Made by a program: the position numbers and the translations under genes. The notes below the pieces were generated by a model. That model saw only the letters and a program-made list of their open reading frames with translations, made no database searches and had not been told where the DNA came from. A stretch of 64,000 nt of DNA. It comes from Streptomyces sp. C10-9-1. Lineage in GTDB: Bacteria > Actinomycetota > Actinomycetes > Streptomycetales > Streptomycetaceae. Below are positions 26,580 through 35,168 of this stretch, in pieces. The number at the start of each line of letters is the position of its first letter. Position 1 is the stretch's first letter. The stretch is from assembly GCF_024497955.1 (NCBI RefSeq), contig NZ_JANHKP010000008.1, forward strand, positions 62,001 through 126,000, read 5' to 3'.

Positions 26580-26628
26580 ACGGCGGGGTGCGCCGCCGGG
26601 GCCGTGCCTTCCGGGGGCTGCCCCGCAT

Positions 26629-26646
26629 CCGTACCGGTCGGTATGC
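26629..26646 (-). promoter_or_regulatory. TetR-type operator upstream of molybdopterin oxidoreductase
   Basis: The minus strand reads CATACCGACCGGTACGG, sharing CATACCGACCGGT with a site upstream of the SDR gene at 45008 and nearly matching one at 49182. It ends about 45-48 bases before the GTG at 26691. Confidence 0.55.
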
Positions 26647-26690
26647 TGCCGGGGTCCCGTGCCGCCGCACCCCCGCTCCCGGGAGGCCCC

Positions 26691-28928
26691 GTGTCCCGCA
26701 CGTCACCCACCGCCCGCACCGCCCTGCGCATCTGCCCGCTCTGCGAGGCGACCTGCGGGCTGGTCCTCACCGTGGAAGGCGACCGCGTCACCCGCGCGCG
26801 CGGCGACCGCGACGACGTCTTCAGCTCCGGGTTCGTCTGCCCCAAGGGCGCCGCCTTCGCGGAACTCGACTCCGACCCCGACCGGCTGCGCACCCCCCTG
26901 GTCCGGACCGCGGGTGTCCTGCGCCCCGCCACCTGGGACGAGGCCTTCGACCGGATCGCCCGCCGCATCCCCGGGATCGCCGCCGCCCACGGCCCGAACG
27001 CCGTGGGCGTGGTCCTCGGCAACCCCAACGTCCACACCATGGCCGGGGGCCTCTACCCGCCCCTGCTGCTCGCGGCACTGGGCACCCGCAGCCTCTTCAC
27101 CGCCTCCACCCTCGACCAGATGCCCAAGCACGTGTCCGGCGGGCTCCTGTTCGGCAGCGCCGCCGCCATCCCCGTGCCCGACCTCGACCGGACCCGGCAT
27201 CTGCTGCTGCTCGGCGCCAACCCCTTGGAGTCCAACGGCAGCCTCTGCACCGCACCCGACTTCCCCGGCCGCCTCAAGGCACTCCGCCGCCGCGGCGGCA
27301 CCCTCACCGTGGTCGACCCGCGCCGCACCCGCACCGCGCGCCTCGCCGACCGCCACCTCGCCCTCCGGCCCGGCACGGACGCGCTGCTGCTCGCGGGCCT
27401 GGTCCACGTCCTGTTCGAGGAGAAGCTCACCGACCTCGGGGGCCTCGCCGACCACGTGGAGGGCGTCGACGCGGTGCGCGAGGCCGTCGCGGACTTCACC
27501 CCGGAGGCCGTGGCCGCCGCCTGCGACACGGACCCCGGGACCGTACGGGAGGTCGCCCGGGAACTGGCGGCCGCGGAGTCGGCCGCCGTGTACGGGCGCA
27601 TCGGCAGCTGCACCGTCGACCACGGGACCCTCGCCAGCTGGCTCGTCGACGTCCTCAACATCCTCACCGGCAACCTCGACCGCCCCGGCGGCGCCCTCTT
27701 CCCCCTCTCCGCGACCGAGCGCGCACCCCGCCCCGCGGCTCCGGGCAGGGGCTTCGTGCTCGGCCGCTGGAGCAGCCGGGTCTCCGGCCGTCCCGAGGCC
27801 AAGGGCGAACTGCCCATGGCCGCCCTCGCGGAGGAGATCGAGACGCCCGGCGAGGGCCGCGTCCGCGCCCTGGTCGCCATCGCCGCCAACCCCGTCCTCT
27901 CCGCCCCCGACGGCGACCGCCTCGACCGGGCCCTGGAGGAGCTGGACTTCATGGTCAGCGTCGACCCCTACCTCAACGAGACCTCCCGCCACGCGGACGT
28001 GGTGCTCCCGCCGCCCCCGCCCTCCCAGAGCGCCCACTACGACTTCGCCTTCAACGCCCTCGCGGTGCGCAACCAGGTCCGCTACACCCCGCCCGCCGTT
28101 CCCCTGGCACCCGGCCTGATGGACGAGTGCGAGATCCACGCGCGCCTGGTGCTGGCCGTCTCCGGGATGCACGGCGCCGAGCCCGGCACCGTCGACGACC
28201 TGGCCATCCGGCGGACCCTGGCCGCGGCGGTCCGGGACCCCCACTCGCCCGTCCACGGGCAGGACGCCGACGCCCTGGCCGCACGCCTCACCGGCACCAC
28301 GGGCGCCGAGCGCCGCCTCGACCTGATGCTGCGCCTCGGCCCCTACGACCTCACCCTCGACGAGCTGCGCGAGCACCCCCACGGCATCGACCTCGGCCCC
28401 CTCGCCCCCCGTGTGCCGGGGATCCTGCGCACCCGCAGCGGGCGGGTCGAGCTGCTGCCGGAGCCGATCGCCGGCGACCTGCCCCGGCTGCGCGCGGCAC
28501 TCACCGGCCGTGCGGAGCACGCGCTGGTGCTGGTCGGCCGCCGCCATCTGCGCTCCAACAACAGCTGGATGCACAACCTGCCCGCGCTGAACGGTGGTTC
28601 CAACCGCTGCACCCTGCACGTCCACCCCGAGGACGCGGCCCGGCTCGGCCTGCGCCACGGGGGCCGGGCCGCGGTCTCCTCCGACGGCGGCCGCATCGAG
28701 GCCCCGGTGGAGGTCACCGAGGAGGTCCGCCGGGGTGTCGTCAGCCTGCCGCACGGCTGGGGGCACGACCGGGCCGGGACGCGGCTGTCGGTCGCGTCCG
28801 CCGTCCCCGGGGCCAACGTCAACCAGCTGCTCGACGGCTCCCGGCTCGACCCGCTGTCCGGCACCGCGGTGCTCAACGGCTTCCCCGTCACGGTGACCGC
28901 CCTTCCGCCCGCGCCCCCCGCGCCCTGA
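26691..28928 (+). CDS. Molybdopterin-dependent oxidoreductase (DMSO reductase family)
   Basis: A 745-residue enzyme from GTG 26691, with GGGAGG directly upstream; the frame from 26604 is longer but unsupported. The N-terminal Fe4S4 motif is C15-x2-C18-x3-C22-x27-C50. It is followed by the bis-MGD catalytic domains (LLLGANPLESNGS, VDPRRTRTARLADRHLALRPGTDALLLAG) and a C-terminal molydopterin-dinucleotide-binding barrel (RRHLRSNNSWMHNLPAL). It has no Tat signal, so it is cytoplasmic. No electron-transfer subunits are adjacent and the substrate is unknown. A TetR-type operator shared with acyl-CoA genes lies upstream. Confidence 0.92.
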   Translation: MSRTSPTARTALRICPLCEATCGLVLTVEGDRVTRARGDRDDVFSSGFVCPKGAAFAELDSDPDRLRTPLVRTAGVLRPATWDEAFDRIARRIPGIAAAHGPNAVGVVLGNPNVHTMAGGLYPPLLLAALGTRSLFTASTLDQMPKHVSGGLLFGSAAAIPVPDLDRTRHLLLLGANPLESNGSLCTAPDFPGRLKALRRRGGTLTVVDPRRTRTARLADRHLALRPGTDALLLAGLVHVLFEEKLTDLGGLADHVEGVDAVREAVADFTPEAVAAACDTDPGTVREVARELAAAESAAVYGRIGSCTVDHGTLASWLVDVLNILTGNLDRPGGALFPLSATERAPRPAAPGRGFVLGRWSSRVSGRPEAKGELPMAALAEEIETPGEGRVRALVAIAANPVLSAPDGDRLDRALEELDFMVSVDPYLNETSRHADVVLPPPPPSQSAHYDFAFNALAVRNQVRYTPPAVPLAPGLMDECEIHARLVLAVSGMHGAEPGTVDDLAIRRTLAAAVRDPHSPVHGQDADALAARLTGTTGAERRLDLMLRLGPYDLTLDELREHPHGIDLGPLAPRVPGILRTRSGRVELLPEPIAGDLPRLRAALTGRAEHALVLVGRRHLRSNNSWMHNLPALNGGSNRCTLHVHPEDAARLGLRHGGRAAVSSDGGRIEAPVEVTEEVRRGVVSLPHGWGHDRAGTRLSVASAVPGANVNQLLDGSRLDPLSGTAVLNGFPVTVTALPPAPPAP

Positions 28929-29162
28929 TCCCCGCACCCGGCTCGGGCCCGCCCGGTCGCCGCCCGGACCGGCGCCGACCCGGCGCCCCGCCCGTCCGCC
29001 GCCCCCGGAGGGCGTGTTCCGGCCAGGGTCCCGCCCCCGCACGGCCCCGGGCGGCGGCGGGAATCCCGGCCGTTCGGGCTCGTGCACAAGGCATTCCCCC
29101 GGCGCGTGCGGTGGGCTACCTTCAGCCACTCGGCTGCCTTCCTCACCTCCGGGCGGGACCTC

Positions 29163-30491
29163 ATGACGCGCGCCATCGCTCTGCACGACGTCGGCAAGAG
29201 ATACGGGCGCGGCCCGCGTGCCGTCGACCGCTTCACGCTCACCGTCGAACCCGGCGAGTTCCTGGTGCTCCTCGGGCCGTCCGGATGCGGCAAGTCCACG
29301 GTGCTGCGCATGATCGCCGGGCTGGAGGACATCACCGAGGGCCGGCTGCTGCTCGACGGCGAGCCCGCCAACCACATCCCGCCCCGCGAGCGGGACATGG
29401 CCATGGTCTTCCAGAACTTCGCGCTCTACCCGAGCATGACCAACCGCGAGAACATCGGCTTCCCGCTCCGGCTGGAGAACCCGCGGGCCGACCGGAACCC
29501 CCGCGTCGAGGCCACCGCCCGGATGCTCGGGATCGAGGACCTCCTCGACCGCTTCCCCGGCCAGCTCTCCGGCGGCGAGCGCCAGCGGGTGGCCATGGGG
29601 CGGGCGATCTCCCGTCGCCCCTCCGCCTTCCTCATGGACGAGCCGCTCTCCAACCTCGACGCCAAGCTCCGCGGCCACCTGCGTGCCGAGATCGCCCGCC
29701 TCACCGCCGAACTCGGCGTCACCACCGTGTACGTCACCCACGACCAGGCCGAGGCGATGTCCCTCGGCGACCGGGTGGCCGTGATGCGCGGGGGCGTCCT
29801 CCAGCAGGTCGGCGCCCCCCGGGACACCTACGCCCTTCCTGCCAACGTCTTCGTCGCCGCGTTCATCGGCACGCCCCGGATCAACCTGTTGGAGGCCGTC
29901 GTGCACGCCCCCCTCGACGGACCGATGACCCTCGACCTCGGGCGCCAGCGCATCCGGCTGCCCGAACCCCTCAGCCCCGACCACCAGTTGCTCCGCATCC
30001 AGCAGGGGCGGCGGCTCGTCCTCGGGCTGCGCTTCGAGGGGGTGCGCATCGCCCCGCCGAGCCGGGCCCGGCCCGGCGAGGCCCCGCTCACCGGCACGGT
30101 GGAGCACATGGAGTACCAGGGCCACGAGGCCCTGGTGCACTTCGCCACCGGCTCGCGCCCCGCCCCCGTGGGCGAGCTGGAGGCCGCCCGGCCCGTGTCG
30201 CCCGTCCGCCGCCGCGCCGGCGGGCCCGGCACGCTCACCCGGTTGAAGAACCGGGCCGCCGGCCGGCTCGCCCGCCCGCTCGCCGTCCTGGACGCCCCCG
30301 AGGCGCCGGGCGAGGGCGAGCGCCCCGCCACGGCCCCGGGCGACCTGGTGGTCCGCACCGGACCCGACGTCCGCCTGCGGCGGGGTGCGCAGGTGCCGCT
30401 GCTGGTGGACGTGGCCCACCTGTACGTCTTCGACCACCACGGCCGCCGGGTGTGCCCGGCACCCGCCGAGCTCCCCGGCTTCGACGTCTGA
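29163..30491 (+). CDS. ABC transporter ATP-binding protein, MsiK/UgpC-like, no adjacent permease
   Basis: A 442-residue ATPase from ATG 29163. Walker A is GPSGCGKST (38-46), the signature is LSGGERQR, Walker B is AFLMDEPLSNLDAKL and the switch His is VYVTHDQAEA. A C-terminal TOBE/OB region places it with carbohydrate-importer ATPases of the MsiK, MalK and UgpC type. The C-terminal part contains a ~65-residue Arg/Pro/Ala-rich insertion (about residues 345-410) unusual for MsiK. There are no permease or binding-protein genes nearby, so it may serve several distant transporters, as MsiK does. Confidence 0.88.
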   Translation: MTRAIALHDVGKRYGRGPRAVDRFTLTVEPGEFLVLLGPSGCGKSTVLRMIAGLEDITEGRLLLDGEPANHIPPRERDMAMVFQNFALYPSMTNRENIGFPLRLENPRADRNPRVEATARMLGIEDLLDRFPGQLSGGERQRVAMGRAISRRPSAFLMDEPLSNLDAKLRGHLRAEIARLTAELGVTTVYVTHDQAEAMSLGDRVAVMRGGVLQQVGAPRDTYALPANVFVAAFIGTPRINLLEAVVHAPLDGPMTLDLGRQRIRLPEPLSPDHQLLRIQQGRRLVLGLRFEGVRIAPPSRARPGEAPLTGTVEHMEYQGHEALVHFATGSRPAPVGELEAARPVSPVRRRAGGPGTLTRLKNRAAGRLARPLAVLDAPEAPGEGERPATAPGDLVVRTGPDVRLRRGAQVPLLVDVAHLYVFDHHGRRVCPAPAELPGFDV

Positions 30492-30621
30492 CGGCCCGGT
30501 TTCCCGAGGCCGCGCGCCGGCGTCGGCCCCGCCCGGCCGCGCGCCGCCCGCGGCCGGGGTGGTGCGCGCCCGCCGGTGGCCGGAACGGCCGCGGTGGGGG
30601 GAGGGGGGCCCTGGCGCTCGA

Positions 30622-30640
30622 AAACTAACATCGCTAGTTT
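30622..30640. promoter_or_regulatory. TetR-type operator AAACTA-N7-TAGTTT
   Basis: A perfect inverted repeat AAACTA/TAGTTT with a 7-bp spacer, 33 bases before the aldehyde dehydrogenase start, in an otherwise G+C-rich leader. The same architecture occurs at 37226-37244. Confidence 0.75.
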
Positions 30641-30673
30641 GGTGGGCCGGAGCTACCCGTGCGGAGGAGTGCC

Positions 30674-32068
30674 ATGAAGGCTCACGACGGCCTGTACATC
30701 GACGGCGCCTGGCGGCCCGCCCTCGCGACGGGCGCCATCGCCGTGGTGAACCCGGCCGACGAGCAGATCATCGCCCATGTCCCGGACGGCGGGGAGGCCG
30801 ACGTGGACGCCGCCGTGCGTGCCGCCCGGGCCGCGTTCCCCGCCTGGCGGGCCACCCCGCCCGCCGAGCGGGCCGCCGTGCTGTCCGCCCTCCACGAGGA
30901 ACTGGGCCGCCGCACCGAGGAGATCGCCGAGACCGTCACCGCCGAGCTGGGCGCCCCGCCGAAGCTCGCCCTCGCCGTCCACGCCTCCCTCCCGGTCACC
31001 GTCGCCGGATCCTTCGCGGAGCTGGCCGCCACCTGCGCCTTCGAGGAGACCATCGGGAACTCGACCGTGCTGAGGGAGCCGGTCGGCGTCGTGGGCGCCA
31101 TCACGCCCTGGAACTACCCGCTCCACCAGATCGTCGCCAAGGTCGCGCCCGCCCTGGCCGCCGGGTGCACCGTGGTGCTCAAACCCGCCGAGGACACCCC
31201 GCTGACCGCGCAGCTCTTCGCGGAGGCGGTCGACGCGGCGGGTGTGCCGGCAGGTGTGTTCAACCTGGTCACGGGCGTCGGGGCGGTCGCCGGGGAGGCC
31301 CTGGCCGGGCACGAGGACGTGGACCTGGTCTCCTTCACGGGGTCCACCGCCGTGGGCCGCAGGGTCGCCGCCACCGCGGGCGCCGCGATCAAGCGGGTCG
31401 CCCTCGAACTCGGAGGCAAGTCCGCCAACGTCGTCCTGCCGAGCGCCGACCTCGCCGCGGCCGTCAACGCCGGAATCGCCAACGTGATGGCCAACTCCGG
31501 CCAGACGTGCAGCGCCTGGACCAGGATCCTCGTGCACACCGACCGCTACGAGGAGGCCGTGGAGCTGGCGGTCGCGGCCGTCGCCAGGTACGTCCCCGGC
31601 GAGCGGGTCGGCCCGCTGGTCAACGCCCGCCAGCGCGAGCGCGTGCGCGGCTACATCGACCGGGGCGTGGCCGAGGGCGCCCGGCTCGTCGCCGGCGGCA
31701 CCCGGCCGCCGCTGCCGACCGGCTACTACGTCAGCCCCACCGTCTTCGCCGACGTCACCCCGGGCATGACCATCGCCCAGGAGGAGATCTTCGGCCCGGT
31801 CGTCTGCCTGATGCGGTACGAGGACGAGGAGGACGCCCTCGCCCTCGCCAACGGCACCGTCTACGGTCTGGCCGGAGCGGTGTGGGCGGCCGACGACGCC
31901 GAGGCCGTCGCCTTCGCCCGCCGCATGGACACCGGCCAGGTCGACATCAACGGCGGCCGCTTCAACCCCCGCGCCCCCTTCGGCGGCTACAAGCAGTCGG
32001 GCGTCGGCCGGGAACTCGGGCCGCACGGCCTTGCCGAGTACCTTCAGACCAAGTCCCTCCAGTTCTGA
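30674..32068 (+). CDS. NAD(P)-dependent aldehyde dehydrogenase
   Basis: A 464-residue ALDH-superfamily enzyme from ATG 30674, with GGAGGAG upstream; ATG 30659 lacks a good site. Catalytic residues are Glu245 (LELGGKS) and Cys279 (NSGQTCSA); the cofactor and oxyanion Asn is in TPWNYPLHQ. It oxidises an aldehyde to its acid in the cytoplasm. It is the first gene of a two-gene operon with an alcohol dehydrogenase 17 bases downstream, so the pair can convert an alcohol through its aldehyde to an acid. The AAACTA-N7-TAGTTT operator indicates TetR control shared with an acyl-CoA dehydrogenase. Confidence 0.93.
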   Translation: MKAHDGLYIDGAWRPALATGAIAVVNPADEQIIAHVPDGGEADVDAAVRAARAAFPAWRATPPAERAAVLSALHEELGRRTEEIAETVTAELGAPPKLALAVHASLPVTVAGSFAELAATCAFEETIGNSTVLREPVGVVGAITPWNYPLHQIVAKVAPALAAGCTVVLKPAEDTPLTAQLFAEAVDAAGVPAGVFNLVTGVGAVAGEALAGHEDVDLVSFTGSTAVGRRVAATAGAAIKRVALELGGKSANVVLPSADLAAAVNAGIANVMANSGQTCSAWTRILVHTDRYEEAVELAVAAVARYVPGERVGPLVNARQRERVRGYIDRGVAEGARLVAGGTRPPLPTGYYVSPTVFADVTPGMTIAQEEIFGPVVCLMRYEDEEDALALANGTVYGLAGAVWAADDAEAVAFARRMDTGQVDINGGRFNPRAPFGGYKQSGVGRELGPHGLAEYLQTKSLQF

Positions 32069-32085
32069 TCCGGGAGCAACGCATC

Positions 32086-33165
32086 GTGGTCCGTGCAGCC
32101 GTCCTGCCCTCCGTCGGCGCCCCCCTGGAGATCACCCGGATCTCCCTGCCCGAGCCCGGCCCCGGCCAGGTCCGGGTCCGGCTGGCCGCCGCGGGGGTCT
32201 GCCACTCCGACCTGTCGCTCTCCGACGGCACCATGCGGGTGCCCGTCCCGGCCGTCCTCGGCCACGAGGGTGCCGGGACCGTGCTCGCCGTCGGCGAGGG
32301 CGTCGAACACGTCGCCGTCGGCGACGGCGTCGTCCTCAACTGGGCGCCCTCCTGCGGAACCTGCCACCACTGCTCCCTGGGCGAGGTGTGGCTCTGCACC
32401 GAGGCGCTGGCCGGCGTGGGCCGCGTGCACGCCACCGCGGCCGACGGCACCGCGCTCCACCCGGGCCTGAACGTGGCCGCCTTCGCCGAGGAGACCGTCG
32501 TCCCCGCCGGCTGCGTACTGCCCGCCCCCGAGGGCGTCGACCTCGCCGACGCGGCCCTGCTCGGCTGCGCCGTGCTCACCGGCTACGGCGCGGTCCACCA
32601 CGCCTCCCGGGTGCGCGAGGGGGAGTCCGTGGCCGTCCTCGGCGTCGGGGGCGTCGGCCTCGCCGCGCTCCAGTCCGCCCGGATCGCGGGCGCCGGGACG
32701 ATCGTCGCCGTGGACGTGTCCCCGGAGAAGGAGGAGCTGGCACGGCGAGCGGGCGCCACCGACTACGTGCTCGCCTCCGACGCCACGGCCAAGGAGGTCC
32801 GCCGCCTCACCGGGGGCCGGGGCGCGGACGTGGCGGTCGAGTGCGTCGGCCGCGCCGCCACCATCCGCGCCGCCTGGGACGCCACCCGGCGCGGCGGGCG
32901 CACCACGGTCGTCGGCATCGGCGGCAAGGACCAGCAGGTGACCTTCAACGCGCTGGAGATCTTCCACTTCGGCCGCACCCTCTCGGGCTGCGTCTACGGC
33001 AACTCCGACCCCGCCGCCGACCTCCCGGTCCTCGCGGAGCACGTGCGCGAAGGCCGCCTCGACCTCTCCGCGCTGGTGACGGACCGCATCCCGCTGGACG
33101 GGATCCCGGCCGCCTTCGACGCGATGCGCCGGGGGCGGGGCGCGCGTTCACTGGTCGTCTTCTGA
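32086..33165 (+). CDS. Zinc-dependent alcohol dehydrogenase (MDR superfamily)
   Basis: A 359-residue medium-chain dehydrogenase starting at GTG 32086, with GGGAG nine bases upstream. The catalytic zinc ligands are in GVCHSD and GHEGAG; the structural zinc Cys are in CGTCHHCSLGEVWLC. The Rossmann motif is VLGVGGVGLAALQSA. It oxidises an alcohol, or reduces an aldehyde, with NAD(P). It is coupled to the upstream ALDH, and both probably feed acids into acyl-CoA metabolism. It is similar in sequence style to, but distinct from, the mycothiol-dependent enzyme at 53263. Confidence 0.92.
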   Translation: MVRAAVLPSVGAPLEITRISLPEPGPGQVRVRLAAAGVCHSDLSLSDGTMRVPVPAVLGHEGAGTVLAVGEGVEHVAVGDGVVLNWAPSCGTCHHCSLGEVWLCTEALAGVGRVHATAADGTALHPGLNVAAFAEETVVPAGCVLPAPEGVDLADAALLGCAVLTGYGAVHHASRVREGESVAVLGVGGVGLAALQSARIAGAGTIVAVDVSPEKEELARRAGATDYVLASDATAKEVRRLTGGRGADVAVECVGRAATIRAAWDATRRGGRTTVVGIGGKDQQVTFNALEIFHFGRTLSGCVYGNSDPAADLPVLAEHVREGRLDLSALVTDRIPLDGIPAAFDAMRRGRGARSLVVF

Positions 33166-33211
33166 CGCGCCGGGGCGGCGCGCCCGCCCGAGGGCGTGGA
33201 CCGGGCGGGTG

Positions 33212-33652
33212 TCAGCGGGCCATCCGCCGCCCCAGCTCCCGGGCCCGGGCACGCAGCCCCTCGGCCCAGTGGGCGCCGTCCGGCGGGAGGTGCGCCCCCG
33301 TGCCTTGGGAGACCTGCACGTCGGTGAGTGGTTCCCCGGGCGGGAGACCGAGCCTGGCCCAGTCCGGCTCGATCCCGGCGCGCTCGGCGAGGACGAGGAC
33401 CGTCGCGGTGAAGCCCTCGGACAGCGCGAGGACGACGGCGTGGCCCGTCCTGCGGTGCCGGTCGAGCAGGGCCTCGACGAAGGCGGCGAAGGCCACCGGG
33501 TCGATCGCGCACTCGTCCATCTCCATCGGCCCCAGTCCCGACGGCAGCTCCAGCTCCTCCTCGAAGAGCCTCACCTGGCGCAGGAACAGCCGCGAGGCGC
33601 CGTTGGACGGGTTCCACAGGGTCTCGTCGCCGAGGTCGTAGAACTGGCTCAT
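33212..33652 (-). CDS. DUF6086-like small protein
   Basis: A 146-residue protein from ATG 33652, with GGGAGGG ten bases upstream. It begins MSQFYDLGDETLWNPSNGASRLFLRQV and continues LPSGLGPMEMDECAIDPVAFAAFVEALL, which I recognise as the DUF6086 pattern of actinomycetes. It is cytoplasmic and acidic, with no catalytic motif. It is divergent from the frameshifted XRE regulator and marks the left edge of an accessory patch. Function unknown. Confidence 0.7.
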   Translation of the reverse strand: MSQFYDLGDETLWNPSNGASRLFLRQVRLFEEELELPSGLGPMEMDECAIDPVAFAAFVEALLDRHRRTGHAVVLALSEGFTATVLVLAERAGIEPDWARLGLPPGEPLTDVQVSQGTGAHLPPDGAHWAEGLRARARELGRRMAR

Positions 33653-33825
33653 CGTGCTGGTGTCCCTCCCGTTGCGGCCGGCCATCGTATGCGCCGCCGG
33701 GCAGCCCCTACCCCTCCGGGTGATGTGCGCGGTGTCCGCGCTTCGGGCGATGGCCGCGGTCGGTACGGTCGCGGGCGGGGGCCCGGCCGAGGTCCTCCAG
33801 GCCCCGGATCGTGGAACGGTGAACC

Positions 33826-34705
33826 ATGGCCGCACGCAAGGACGTCGACGGCTCCGCGAGTGTCCCGGCCCTCTACGGGGCGGAGCTCCGCCACCCACCG
33901 GAGGGAGGCCGCCGGGCTGACGCTCCAGCAGACGGTGGAGGGCAGCTTCTACGGCGCGAGCCTGCTCAGCGAGATCGAGCGGGGCTCGCGGCGGATGCCC
34001 GCGGATCTGGCCCGGCACGTGGACCGGCTGCTCGCGACGGACGGCTTCTTCGAGCGCCGCTGCGAGGACGTGCGCAGGGCCAAGCACCGTGGACACGCCG
34101 AGTACTTCGAGCGCGTCCTGGACGCGGAAGCCCATGCCTCGGCCATCGAGCAGTGGTCGCCCGCCGTCGTTCCCGGTCTGCTCCAGACAGAGGCGTACAT
34201 GCGTGCGCTGTTCAAGACGGAGCGCTCGCCGCTCTCCTCACGGGAACTGGAGGAGAGGGTGGGCGCGCGCCTGGCCCGCGCCGATGTGCTCCGGGCGTCC
34301 ACCGGCACCCCGCAGTACTGGGTCGTGGTGCACGAGGCCCTGGTCCGCCACTCCGTGCTGCCGCCCGGTGAGATGGCCGTGCAACTCGACCACATCGCCC
34401 AGTTCGCCCGGGACGAGCGCATCTTCGTGCAGGTTCTGCCGTGGAGCGCCGGGGCGTATCCGCTCATGCAGGGGAACGCGATGATCCTGGAGTTCGCCGA
34501 CGCTCCACCCCTGGTGTACGTGGAGTCCCAGCACCACGGCAGCACTCATGACGATCCAGCCCTCGTGAAGCGGTACCGGAGGTCGTACGATCTGCTGAGG
34601 GCTGCCGCCCTGCCACTGGACGCGTCCCTGGCGCTTCTGGAGAAGGCGGCCGAAGACTGCGGACAAGGCGGGCAAGCTGGTGGACGTGACCACAGGCTGG
34701 CGTAA
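33826..34705 (+). pseudogene. XRE-family regulator with DUF5753 domain, frameshifted
   Basis: The ATG at 33826 starts MAARKDVDGSASVPALYGAELR, a normal beginning for this family. That frame then turns into Arg/Pro-rich noise. The frame one base off continues the protein: REAAGLTLQQTVEGSFYGASLLSEIERGSRRMPADLARHVD, then the DUF5753 core WSPAVVPGLLQTEAYMRALF. Removing one C from the run near 33890-33896 would restore a ~290-residue protein. It may be a true inactivating mutation or a sequencing error. Such regulators pair with DUF397 proteins, as here, in BldB/AbaA-like modules. Confidence 0.75.
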
Positions 34706-34871
34706 GAGCAGCTACAGCAACACCTCCGGCGGAGACTGCCTCGAAGTGGCCGACGGGGTCTCCGGCTCCGTCCCGGTGCGGGACTCCACGCGGCCCGAGG
34801 GGCCCGTCGTGGTGGTGGGCGCGGGGGCGTGGGCGGTGTTCGTCGGCGGCCTGCGACGCGGGGCCCGCTGA
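34680..34871 (+). CDS. DUF397 domain protein
   Basis: A 63-residue protein starting at GTG 34680 or GTG 34686. It has the DUF397 pattern WRKSSYSNTSGGDCLEVADG, VPVRDSTRPEGPVVVVGAGAWAVFVGGL. Its start overlaps the end of the XRE/DUF5753 gene, the standard arrangement for this regulator-partner pair in Streptomyces. These proteins are thought to act as antagonists or partners of the XRE regulator. The partner gene is frameshifted here, so the module may be inactive. Confidence 0.88.
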   Translation: MDVTTGWRKSSYSNTSGGDCLEVADGVSGSVPVRDSTRPEGPVVVVGAGAWAVFVGGLRRGAR

Positions 34872-34933
34872 CCCGCCCGGGGATGCCGCGGGCGCGGGTC
34901 CGGGTGTTGCGGGGCATGAGTCGGTGACACCGG

Positions 34934-34983
34934 CCGATGCCAGTGGAACCGAGATGCTCCGACGGGCATCGGTCGGGTAGCGT
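34934..34983 (+). promoter_or_regulatory. cmlR promoter region with inverted repeat
   Basis: CCGATGCC (34934-34941) and GGCATCGG (34965-34972) form a perfect 8-bp inverted repeat. TAGCGT at 34978-34983 is a -10 box ending seven bases before the ATG of the leader peptide, predicting a leaderless transcript. Confidence 0.55.
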
Positions 34984-34990
34984 GCGGGCC

Positions 34991-35056
34991 ATGTCGAGTC
35001 CTGAGTCAGACGAGGTGGGGGCTTTCGGTCACGCCGTCAGCCCCCTGGACCACTGA
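34991..35056 (+). CDS. cmlR leader peptide
   Basis: A 21-codon open reading frame (MSSPESDEVG... ending PLDH, TGA at 35054-35056). Its ATG lies seven bases after a TAGCGT -10 box, so translation can begin at the mRNA 5' end. It precedes the efflux gene by 112 bases that contain a strong hairpin. Leader peptides whose translation stalls with a ribosome-targeting drug control several chloramphenicol resistance genes by attenuation. The same is inferred here and not shown by sequence alone. Confidence 0.55.
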   Translation: MSSPESDEVGAFGHAVSPLDH

Positions 35057-35084
35057 GCTCGTAGCCCTGTCGTCCCGCCGCGTT

Positions 35085-35122
35085 CCGCGGCCGGGCGAGT
35101 GTGCCCTTGGGGCTGGCCGCGG
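35085..35122 (+). promoter_or_regulatory. Hairpin in cmlR leader, candidate attenuator
   Basis: CCGCGGCC (35085-35092) pairs perfectly with GGCCGCGG (35115-35122). An alternative inner pairing GGGC/GCCC (35093-35096 with 35103-35106) overlaps the loop. It lies between the leader stop and the cmlR start. Confidence 0.55.
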
Positions 35123-35168
35123 TGACGAGATGACCTTCTCGTGCTTCTCCTCACCCCGGAGCCACTCG

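Noticed and set aside
26531-30628. Very long frames on both strands (1365 and 1245 codons)
   Set aside because: They cover the molybdopterin oxidoreductase and ABC ATPase in other frames and show no domain.
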